This document shows, piece after piece, positions 1 to 4,965 of a stretch of 5,578 bases of DNA. A model generated the notes under the pieces. That model was not told where the DNA came from, did no database searches, and was given only the letters and a program-made list of their open reading frames with translations. Origin of the DNA: Burkholderiales bacterium (GTDB taxonomy: Bacteria > Pseudomonadota > Gammaproteobacteria > Burkholderiales > SG8-39); assembly GCA_919902965.1 (NCBI GenBank), contig CAKKSJ010000349.1:1-5578 (forward strand), in the 5' to 3' direction. How positions within the stretch are numbered: the first letter of the stretch is position 1; each line of letters begins with the position of its first letter. A program made the position numbers and the translations under genes.

Positions 1-187
1 CCTTGCGTGAAGTCTAATCGGGGACGAGGCGACAGCCTAGGTTCGCCCAGCCGCTATTGGCCGGGCATTCTGTCAGAAGAGTGCGCTGTAAATCATTGCG
101 CAATGATATATCTATATGTAATTACAGAATAATTTTCTACATTTCGCATTGATTCAAATGCGCTGCCCAGCGCTTGCCGGCCTAGGC
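1..187. other. Non-coding 5' flank, AT-rich in part, with small palindromes
   Basis: I see no supportable gene here. The stretch lies downstream of the small minus-strand exported-protein gene. It contains a GC-rich inverted repeat (45-52 with 59-66, loop 53-58) that forms an 8-bp stem with one G-U pair in minus-strand RNA. It also contains a perfect 16-bp palindrome at 92-107 and a perfect 10-bp palindrome at 117-126, with AT-rich sequence between and after them. The GC-rich hairpin could end minus-strand transcription, but no U-run follows it, so I do not call a terminator. Confidence 0.5.
92..107. repeat. Perfect 16-bp palindrome
   Basis: ATCATTGC is followed directly by its reverse complement GCAATGAT, giving a perfect dyad with no spacer. 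A second perfect palindrome, TGTAATTACA, lies 9 bases further on at 117-126. A dyad this long is typical of a dimeric regulator site, but no gene start lies next to it inside the window, so the target could be a gene left of position 1. The function is unknown. Confidence 0.45.
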
Positions 188-679
188 TCAACTGCAAGGC
201 CGTTCAATGGAGACGGACCCCATCAGCGTCACATTCAAGTCTTTGATCCCTCTGTTTCCGGTATTGTTGCCCCGCGCCGCCACCCCATCCGAGGTCGCGG
301 CCAATTGAGCCTTGCAGTGCGCGCGGATGCTCACCCCGCCGACGATGTTCACCGTCGTTCTCAGACAGTACCAGCCATTGGGATTCATCAAATCGATACT
401 GGACGCACCCATCACATTGACGATCGGATTGATCAATACCAGGGAAGGCGAGCTGGTGGGCTCGGTATCAGCAGCGCTCGTGCCGATTCCAAACACCTTT
501 ACCGATGTCTCCAGGGTCTTGAACTTCGGGTTCTTCCCGAAAGGGTGATCGACCCAGGCTTTAAGGCAGGCGGCAATCGAGCCGTCAACTTCTTGCGCCG
601 GGACAGGCAGCGGAATGTACAGCGCCAGGAAAAACGCCAGGAGGGCGAGGAGTGGGGTGGTCTTATTCGAAGACTTCAT
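188..679 (-). CDS. Small exported protein of unknown function with four cysteines
   Basis: The 163-residue product starts with a clear Sec-type signal peptide: a Lys-containing N-terminus (Lys2, Lys6), a hydrophobic core at about residues 9-26, and a probable signal peptidase I site after Val26-Pro27-Ala28. The mature part of about 135 residues should be periplasmic or extracellular. It has four cysteines (38, 105, 122, 162), enough for two disulfides. The motif G-x-V-S-I-x(3)-C occurs twice, at 114-122 and 154-162, each time after a beta-like V/L-N-[VI] stretch, and a looser relative (GASSI) lies at 91-95. This suggests a small repeated beta fold. The start is well supported: GGAGG at 689-693 lies 9 bases before the ATG. 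It is on the same strand as the bam-like operon but 426 bases downstream of it, so it is probably a separate transcription unit. I recognise no family and give no function. A longer ORF on the opposite strand looks like an arginine-rich shadow. Confidence 0.8.
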   Translation of the reverse strand: MKSSNKTTPLLALLAFFLALYIPLPVPAQEVDGSIAACLKAWVDHPFGKNPKFKTLETSVKVFGIGTSAADTEPTSSPSLVLINPIVNVMGASSIDLMNPNGWYCLRTTVNIVGGVSIRAHCKAQLAATSDGVAARGNNTGNRGIKDLNVTLMGSVSIERPCS

Positions 680-844
680 GTTGAACTACCTCCAGGCGTG
701 ATCGAAGATTGTTTCCGACAGGCTGGCGCGAATCGCTGCATACGCCCGCTGCCTGCGCATAGCAATTGCTGCGTGTTGACGAAATGTTGCCTGGTTTAAG
801 TCGTCAGACCGAGCTTCCACGCCGACCAGACTAAGAGTCTATTT

Positions 845-884
845 CAATATGAGGGGATAACTCCCCTCATGCTCCCCTATATTG
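845..884. repeat. Two competing hairpins sharing one left arm
   Basis: A left arm (849-857, ATGAGGGGA) pairs perfectly with 862-870 to give a 9-bp stem and a TAAC loop. The same arm, extended leftward to 845, can instead pair with 873-884 (TCCCCTATATTG), giving a 12-bp stem with one bulged G at 851. The right arm is thus duplicated (CTCCCCT at 861-867 and at 872-878), and the two folds exclude each other. Neither fold is followed by a clear U-run on either strand. In minus-strand RNA this sits about 170-200 bases upstream of the small exported-protein start and more than 200 bases after the bamC-like stop. It could be a regulatory leader, a transcript-end structure or a protein-binding dyad. 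Confidence 0.5.
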
Positions 885-885
885 G

Positions 886-912
886 CCGTCGCAAAATTTC
901 ATTTTGCAACGG
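886..912. repeat. 12-bp inverted repeat with one mismatch and a 3-base gap
   Basis: CCGTCGCAAAAT (886-897) and ATTTTGCAACGG (901-912) are inverted copies with one mismatch (C890 against A908) around a TTC spacer. The dyad starts just after the competing hairpins. Its AT-rich core with GC-rich ends and short spacer fits a site for a dimeric transcription factor, and as RNA it would form a stable stem. No U-run follows it on either strand, so I do not call a terminator. Confidence 0.5.
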
Positions 913-1047
913 ATTCTAAGCTTTAGTCCTCGCTCGGATTTTGAGTTTGGTCAACAGACGCCCATCCGGCAGATGGAAGCCTGGCACAGGCGAACGGCCG
1001 CGAAAGGTCTGACCGGGAGTTGGCGATCAAAAAATAGGTAATCGGCG

Positions 1048-1073
1048 CTGCGGATTTGAGCTGCGGATTTGAG
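1048..1073. repeat. 13-bp exact tandem duplication
   Basis: CTGCGGATTTGAG occurs twice head to tail, at 1048-1060 and 1061-1073. The second copy also overlaps a small hairpin (GCGGAT at 1063-1068 with ATCCGC at 1075-1080). It lies 32 bases past the stop of the bamC-like gene. A slippage duplication in a transcript tail is the simplest reading. Confidence 0.6.
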
Positions 1074-1105
1074 CATCCGCCCTCTGAAAGATCGAGGTGG
1101 CGCGC

Positions 1106-1654
1106 CTACCCCCTGGACAGCCGTTTCAAGTTGTCGATCACCGCCGCTATGCCGTGCTGATTCAGCAGCGACGCGAGTCCTCTCTCCATCGCCTGCCGTT
1201 CCCCGAGTTCGTCTATCGCCGTTTCCAGTTGTCGTTCTTCGTAAGTGAGGCAGCCGGGCTGGCACACCGTGACGCACAGGGGCTCGGCCAGCGGCGGCGC
1301 GTCTTCGCACATATCGCATTTCAAGGGCAGGCCCGAATCTGGCTCGATGAAAAAATCCCTGGACGGGCAGGACGCGCGGCAGAAACTGCACTCACTGTAC
1401 TGCTTGCCGTTTAAGCGGTAGTGATGCCTGCCATCGCACTCGCTGCGGGTGAAGTTGCCGGCGCGCACCGGCACATACTCGTCGTTGATCTCGTCGGTGA
1501 CCACACGGATGCGGGACCTGGCCGGATTGATGCTGCTATATCTCGGTTTGGCGTGAAACGCTGAGCAGGCCATTTCGCAGGCGCGGCAACCCGTGCACTT
1601 TTCGATATCGATCCTGATTTCCTTGACCGTCTTCGTGGTGACATCGGCTTTCAC
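1106..1654 (-). CDS. bamC: BamC-like multi-[4Fe-4S] ferredoxin subunit
   Basis: This 182-residue electron-transfer protein most resembles BamC, the small iron-sulfur partner of the BamB catalytic subunit in class II benzoyl-CoA reductases, and more broadly the ferredoxin subunits of AOR-type and DmsB-like enzymes. It has 13 cysteines. A first CxxCxxCxxxC block covers C20, C23, C26 and C30. C73 stands alone. C89, C92 and C96 form CxxCxxxC, C113 and C116 form CDMC, and C127, C131 and C135 complete the set. Twelve of these would suffice for three [4Fe-4S] clusters. The segment around C89-C116 (SECSFCRASCPSRD, then SGLPLKCDMCE) is the part I find most BamC-like. The tail after about residue 138 is charged, probably helical and lacks cysteine. 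There is no signal peptide, so it is cytoplasmic. The start is GTG, supported by GGGAGA at 1661-1666 six bases upstream. The gene follows the BamB-like gene by 26 bases and is the last in the operon. The family is firm; the precise partner is inferred from context. Confidence 0.85.
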   Translation of the reverse strand: MKADVTTKTVKEIRIDIEKCTGCRACEMACSAFHAKPRYSSINPARSRIRVVTDEINDEYVPVRAGNFTRSECDGRHHYRLNGKQYSECSFCRASCPSRDFFIEPDSGLPLKCDMCEDAPPLAEPLCVTVCQPGCLTYEERQLETAIDELGERQAMERGLASLLNQHGIAAVIDNLKRLSRG

Positions 1655-1660
1655 TGCAAC

Positions 1661-1666
1661 TCTCCC
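1661..1666 (-). promoter_or_regulatory. Ribosome binding site deciding the GTG start of the bamC-like gene
   Basis: GGGAGA in minus-strand RNA ends 6 bases before the GTG at 1654. The same hexamer precedes the upstream BamB-like gene at 3643-3648, with a 9-base spacer. This supports GTG as the true start. Confidence 0.6.
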
Positions 1667-1680
1667 ATTCCTGCCTGAAT

Positions 1681-3633
1681 CTAATTCACCGCTGTCGCCG
1701 GCGCGCAGGCGGCGATGCCGGCAGCGACCGACAGGACCCCTCTGCGTTCCAGGTCATCGGCGGCGTAGGCCAGATCCAGCGCCTCCAGCGTCTGCCGGGT
1801 CGGTATGCCTTCGCTGTTCCAGCCTTTGAAGTCGTAATACTTGCTCAGCAGTTCCTGTTCATAGCGCTCGTCGCGCACTGCCCAGTGGTCCTCGGGCGGG
1901 CGTTCGTCCTTGCGGCGCAGGCCGCGTCGAACATTCACGGCCCGCACCAGGGTGCGGATTCGCTGGAAGGTTTTCCACAAGCGCTGCTTGTCCATCTGCA
2001 TGCCGGTCGCATGCGCGATCATCTGGGGAATATTGTTCATGTGATAGGCAACCCCGCCGCCGAACTGTCCCCGGAACGAGGACACGAAGCCGCACAGCCC
2101 GGTGGAGTCGTCGATGTAATGCATGGCTTCGTTCCAGTCGACGATCTCGCAGGTGGCCTGATCCGATATATCGTCGCGTTTTTTCCATTCGAGGAAGTAT
2201 TTCTTGAATTTTTCGTCGGGCGGAGCCTCCCATTTGCTGACGAAAGCTTCTCTTTCCTCCTGGGTGGGCAAGGGGTCCTGCGGAAACGATCCTTCGATCT
2301 GGGTGATGCTCATTTTCTCGCCGGTGGCGATCATCAGGAAATAAGCGGGATTGAGCTTGCCGAGCTTGATCGGCAGCTGCTCGAATTTCTTTGTGGTGTT
2401 GTGATCAAACGCCTCGGCGCCATTGCCGATGCGCTGCGCCGCATGCGAGACGCTGTCGGCGAGCACGTCGCCGATGCCCTCGCGGCGGACGATTTTTTCC
2501 AGCAGGTAGAAGAACCGGCCCCTGCTGTCCGCGGGCATTTCCGGAAAGTCCTTGTCGCTCAGTATGCCGGCCTCGAGCAGCTCGAGCGCGAAGGCGATGA
2601 CCTGCGGCGTCGAGTAGGAGTCGAGGCCGTATTCCTGGGCGACGCCGAGGATTTCATAGCTGAAGTCCAGCTCCAGGAACGCCGCCATGTGGTAAGTGTC
2701 CTTGCCGAAGCACTTGTAGCCGAAGCGGCGCTGTCCCGGCCAGTTGATCACATTGCGGCATTTCTTCGCGCAGTTGAAACAACCGGTCTGCCGGTCCATG
2801 TGATCGTATTTCCACTTCGTCCAGCGCTGCTGCAACTCGTCGCTCCAGTAAGCCTTTCTTCGCGTACGCGCATTGCCCCAGGCAAAATGGTTGTGGTGGA
2901 AGCTGTCGTCCTCGTCCACTGCCATCCAGTCGCCGTTGCCGTCGCCCTCGCCGATCTTCTTGTGCAGCGCCTGGGCGAGTTCGAACAGCTCGGCCGGCCT
3001 GGCGACATTGAGGTCCCTGGTGCCGCGCACGGCAATCGCTTTCAGGCGCTTGTCGCCCATGATCACGCCCACGCCCCGGGACGCGCTGGCGTGATTGTGG
3101 TCGATGGAAGCCATGTAGACGCGGTTTTCGCCGGCAAGGCCGATGGCCGCCACCTGCACCCGCTGGTCCTTCAGCTCCGCCTTCAGCAGGTCCTGCGTTT
3201 CGGTGCTGCCCTTGCCGCGCAGGTGGGTCGCGTCGCGGATTTCCACCTTGTCGTTGTGTATGTACAGGTAGACCAGGTCCGGCGCCTTGCCCCGGATGAT
3301 GATACGGTCATAGCCGGCAAATTTCAGTTCCGCGCCAAAGAAGCCGCCGAACAGGGAATGCGACATCAGGTTGGTCTGCGGGGAAAAGGTGTTCACCACG
3401 GTGCGGTTGGCTGCCGGCGCCGGCGTGCCGTCGAGAAGTCCTGCGCTGAAGATCAATAGATTGTCGGGAGAAAACGGGTCTGTCTCGGGTGGGACACGCT
3501 CGAACAGGATTTTGGCCGCGACCCCCTGTCCGCCGAGATAGAGTTCGGTGTCGCGCGGGTCCGATTCCAGCTTTTCGACGCGGCCCAGCGACAGGTCGAC
3601 CTCCAGGTTGAACCCGGTTTCTGCGTATTTCAT
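1681..3633 (-). CDS. bamB: BamB-like tungsten oxidoreductase subunit (AOR superfamily), complete
   Basis: This 650-residue protein matches the size of BamB, the tungsten-bis-pterin catalytic subunit of class II benzoyl-CoA reductase, which reduces benzoyl-CoA to the cyclic dienoyl-CoA without ATP. The N-terminal AOR-type pterin-binding region runs to about residue 205, opening with KYAETGF and then LGGQG at 33-37. A W/HN-rich stretch follows, with WGNARTRRK at 252-260. The cluster motif CxxCxxxC is at C285, C288 and C292, with its likely fourth ligand C514 in DDSTGLC. C308 in the KCF triplet lies where I would expect the tungsten-ligating cysteine reported for Geobacter BamB; an alignment is needed to confirm this. 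There is no signal peptide, so it is cytoplasmic. The start has GGGAGA 9 bases upstream. Compared with the second copy at 4966 it has Asp68 for Cys, Ala74-Ala75 for Gly-Cys, and a one-residue deletion near residue 188. It also ends in an alanine-rich tail of about 15 residues. It could act on a related cyclic acyl-CoA rather than benzoyl-CoA. Confidence 0.88.
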   Translation of the reverse strand: MKYAETGFNLEVDLSLGRVEKLESDPRDTELYLGGQGVAAKILFERVPPETDPFSPDNLLIFSAGLLDGTPAPAANRTVVNTFSPQTNLMSHSLFGGFFGAELKFAGYDRIIIRGKAPDLVYLYIHNDKVEIRDATHLRGKGSTETQDLLKAELKDQRVQVAAIGLAGENRVYMASIDHNHASASRGVGVIMGDKRLKAIAVRGTRDLNVARPAELFELAQALHKKIGEGDGNGDWMAVDEDDSFHHNHFAWGNARTRRKAYWSDELQQRWTKWKYDHMDRQTGCFNCAKKCRNVINWPGQRRFGYKCFGKDTYHMAAFLELDFSYEILGVAQEYGLDSYSTPQVIAFALELLEAGILSDKDFPEMPADSRGRFFYLLEKIVRREGIGDVLADSVSHAAQRIGNGAEAFDHNTTKKFEQLPIKLGKLNPAYFLMIATGEKMSITQIEGSFPQDPLPTQEEREAFVSKWEAPPDEKFKKYFLEWKKRDDISDQATCEIVDWNEAMHYIDDSTGLCGFVSSFRGQFGGGVAYHMNNIPQMIAHATGMQMDKQRLWKTFQRIRTLVRAVNVRRGLRRKDERPPEDHWAVRDERYEQELLSKYYDFKGWNSEGIPTRQTLEALDLAYAADDLERRGVLSVAAGIAACAPATAVN

Positions 3634-3651
3634 TTCGCGACATCTCCCATC

Positions 3652-4551
3652 TCAGGCGAGTACCGGCAGGCAGAAGGAAATGTCGCGCGCATAGTCGCAG
3701 GCCTCGCAGGCGAAGCGGGCTTTTAGCATATCGCATTTCAGGCCGCGTTCGCTGCGGTGCGTGAGCCGCAGCGGCGCCTCGCAATCCGGACAGGCGCGTG
3801 GCATGACGATGCTCACCTGAACCGTCTGCACGCGCCTGCCGTCACGGCGGCGGAAATCCCCCTCCACCAGGAGGGGACGGCGCGCGAAAGCGGCGATGCC
3901 CCAGCGTTCAAGGTCGTTCAGAAGTTCGTCGAAGAAAGCGACGGTCTTCGCGGTCTGCTCTCCGGCGAGTCTTTTTCCGGTTTCGGTCAACATGGAATGC
4001 GGTGCTGCCAGGGCGTAACTCAATTCCCGGCTGAGCGTGTGCACCAGCGCGTCGGTGAGGCCGCGTCCGCGCAGCGTTGCCTTGGTGAAAAAGGCAGCTA
4101 CGCCCAGCGCGCCGAGCTTGTCGAGCCTATCGGCATCCTGCACGATGCGGCAGGCTTCGACGCAGGGCAGCCGGTCGTCGTACAGGGCGCGCAGCGCGGT
4201 GCGCACGGCCTCGATATCGGCGGGTTTGGCGCCGGCTTCGGCGAGCATGCGCCCGGCGAGGATGGCCGCATGCTCTTCTTCTGGCACCTCGTCCTTGTGG
4301 TATCCGCCCTCATGGAATTTTCCCGCATCATGGTAGAGGGCGACCAGCACAGGCAGGAGCGCATCGACCCGCTCCATTGCGGCCAGCTTATGGGCAATGG
4401 CCGCGGTGCGCTGGGTGTGCTCGAGGAGAAATTCCGAGGGTGCCGCATTGGTCTGGCGCTTGTAGCGTGCCTCGGCTTCGACGAGCGTCTGCTCGATGCG
4501 CGTGTGCAGGCCGGGATAGTGTGACTCCAGAAGCTTGCGCACCGCATTCAT
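3652..4551 (-). CDS. HD-domain phosphohydrolase with C-terminal zinc ribbon
   Basis: The 299-residue product has an N-terminal HD metal-phosphohydrolase domain. Its candidate metal ligands are H45 (LLEHTQR), the H74-D75 doublet (YHDAGKF) and D139 in DADRLD, with extra histidines at 80, 85 and 94. This H...HD...D order matches the HD superfamily, whose members cleave nucleotides or cyclic nucleotides. The C-terminal part has CPDC (254-257) and CEAC (282-285), plus C273 and C294, and looks like a zinc ribbon. It lacks a signal peptide or membrane segment. I chose the ATG at 4551 because AGGAA (4558-4562) lies 6 bases before it. An in-frame GTG at 4575 would add eight residues but has no Shine-Dalgarno sequence. 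The gene is first in the operon, 18 bases before the BamB-like gene. It is not a known structural Bam subunit. A role in cofactor maturation, nucleotide turnover or signalling is inference; the substrate cannot be read from the sequence. Confidence 0.82.
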   Translation of the reverse strand: MNAVRKLLESHYPGLHTRIEQTLVEAEARYKRQTNAAPSEFLLEHTQRTAAIAHKLAAMERVDALLPVLVALYHDAGKFHEGGYHKDEVPEEEHAAILAGRMLAEAGAKPADIEAVRTALRALYDDRLPCVEACRIVQDADRLDKLGALGVAAFFTKATLRGRGLTDALVHTLSRELSYALAAPHSMLTETGKRLAGEQTAKTVAFFDELLNDLERWGIAAFARRPLLVEGDFRRRDGRRVQTVQVSIVMPRACPDCEAPLRLTHRSERGLKCDMLKARFACEACDYARDISFCLPVLA

Positions 4552-4557
4552 CTCTGG

Positions 4558-4562
4558 TTCCT
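4558..4562 (-). promoter_or_regulatory. Ribosome binding site deciding the start of the HD gene
   Basis: AGGAA in minus-strand RNA lies 6 bases before the ATG at 4551. The alternative GTG at 4575 has no purine-rich sequence at a usable distance, so the shorter 299-residue form is preferred. Confidence 0.5.
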
Positions 4563-4747
4563 GGTCGGGGTTCACTTAGCGCAGCTGAGGATGCGATTCT
4601 GCCACGCGCTCAAGCGCACTGCGGCATGCAGGCTGGCAGCGGCGCCGCGCTTCACGCCTTTGGCGGCGTGCTGGTCGCGGGCCGACGGAATACCCGATCG
4701 CGTTAGTCAAGTTTTGCACCAAAATCAACAGGTTTGATGAAAAGCGG

Positions 4748-4776
4748 TTGACGGGAAACCAGGAAATAAGCATTAT
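4748..4776 (+). promoter_or_regulatory. Predicted sigma70 promoter for the second bamB-like gene
   Basis: TTGACG (4748-4753, 5 of 6 consensus bases) is followed after exactly 17 bases by CATTAT (4771-4776, 4 of 6). Transcription would start near 4783 and give a leader of about 180 bases before the ATG at 4966. The -10 box overlaps that of the opposing promoter. Confidence 0.45.
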
Positions 4777-4787
4777 AGTACTACAAT
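4772..4787. promoter_or_regulatory. Near-perfect 16-bp palindrome at the divergent promoters (candidate operator)
   Basis: ATTATAGTACTACAAT is its own reverse complement except for one mismatched pair (A4775 against C4784). It covers the -10 boxes of both predicted promoters and the expected plus-strand start point. A dimeric regulator bound here would control both transcription units together. The core TAGTACTA is partly a by-product of AT-richness, so the operator role is inferred from its position. Confidence 0.4.
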
Positions 4788-4801
4788 ACCGAATAGTTCA
4801 A
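4772..4801 (-). promoter_or_regulatory. Predicted sigma70 promoter for the HD-bamB-bamC operon
   Basis: Read on the minus strand, TTGAAC (4801-4796, 4 of 6) is followed after 18 bases by a perfect TATAAT (4777-4772). Transcription would start near 4765 and leave a leader of about 210 bases before the HD gene. The -10 box shares five bases with the -10 box of the plus-strand promoter, so the two are unlikely to be occupied at once. Confidence 0.45.
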
Positions 4802-4821
4802 AAAATGCAAGTGGCAGGATA

Positions 4822-4836
4822 CGGACTTCGAGTCCG
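4822..4836 (+). repeat. Hairpin in the leader of the second bamB-like gene
   Basis: CGGACT (4822-4827) and AGTCCG (4831-4836) form a perfect 6-bp stem around a TCG loop, roughly 40 bases after the predicted transcription start. No U-run follows, so it is not a terminator. The TTCGA core recalls a tRNA T-arm, but the seven-base loop and five-base stem do not fit. Confidence 0.4.
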
Positions 4837-4965
4837 GGACCGACCAGCGGCTAAGGGAGGGGGGCCTGCAGGCGCCGCTCGCGCTTCGTTTCGAATGGCG
4901 ATCCGTCCAGCGTGAAGGACGCCGGACAGCAGTAGAGAAACGCAGTCTCAAAGAGGACCAGGAAG

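Larger units (their letters stand above)
680..1105. other. Intergenic region rich in inverted repeats
   Basis: This 426-base stretch separates the end of the bamC-like gene from the start of the small exported-protein gene, both on the minus strand. I find no supportable gene. It must hold the end of one transcript and probably the promoter of the next, but I could not find a convincing -35/-10 pair or a -24/-12 sigma54 site. It contains a perfect palindrome AGCAATTGCT (761-770), a 5-bp inverted repeat (828-832 with 836-840), the hairpins listed separately at 845-912, a 5-bp hairpin at 979-991 and a 13-bp tandem repeat at 1048-1073. In minus-strand RNA a 6-bp hairpin (1080-1063) precedes a run of six U at 1034-1029, but the distance is too long for a standard intrinsic terminator. 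Confidence 0.5.
4552..4965. other. Divergent intergenic region between the two bamB-like transcription units
   Basis: This 414-base region holds the start signals of the minus-strand HD-bamB-bamC operon and of the plus-strand second bamB. The centre (about 4705-4810) is AT-rich and carries overlapping promoters; both flanks are GC-rich and would be long 5' leaders (roughly 180-215 bases each). The minus-strand leader contains a 6-bp hairpin (4653-4658 with 4665-4670) and a perfect GC palindrome (4639-4648). The plus-strand leader contains a 6-bp hairpin (4822-4836). Two weak inverted repeats, TTTTG-CAC-CAAAA (4712-4724) and ATCAA-CAGGT-TTGAT (4724-4738), lie beside the promoters. I find no supportable gene. 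Confidence 0.6.

Noticed and set aside
726..744. Possible sigma54 -24/-12 promoter
   Set aside because: The TGGC and TGC elements are one base too far apart and point away from the only nearby gene.
149..799. 216-codon plus-strand frame across the small exported-protein gene
   Set aside because: The predicted product is arginine- and histidine-rich without domain features. The minus-strand alternative has a signal peptide and a strong Shine-Dalgarno sequence.
1029..1080. Intrinsic terminator for the bam-like operon
   Set aside because: A 6-bp hairpin and a run of six U exist in minus-strand RNA but are separated by almost 30 bases, so they do not form a standard terminator.
1885..3459. 524-codon open frame on the plus strand, opposite the complete bamB-like gene
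   Set aside because: It is antisense to a strongly supported AOR-family gene. Its product is rich in Val, Ala, Arg and His with no recognisable domain, and GC-rich codon use readily leaves such antisense frames open.
3757..4524. 255-codon plus-strand frame opposite the HD-domain gene
   Set aside because: It is antisense to a gene with intact HD and zinc-ribbon motifs, and its own translation shows no family features.
4576..4773. 65-codon minus-strand frame ending just before the HD gene
   Set aside because: Its ATG overlaps the predicted minus-strand -10 box and lies before the expected transcription start. There is no Shine-Dalgarno sequence, and the second half is arginine-rich low-complexity sequence.
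4822..4836. Resemblance to a tRNA T-arm (attachment-site remnant)
   Set aside because: The TTCGA core is there, but the stem and loop sizes do not fit a T-arm and no acceptor, anticodon or D-arm can be drawn around it.
4805..4915. Possible 36-codon leader peptide upstream of the second bamB-like gene
   Set aside because: It opens with ATG after an A-run but lacks a ribosome binding site, has an unremarkable glycine/alanine/arginine-rich sequence, and shows no run of a regulatory amino acid.
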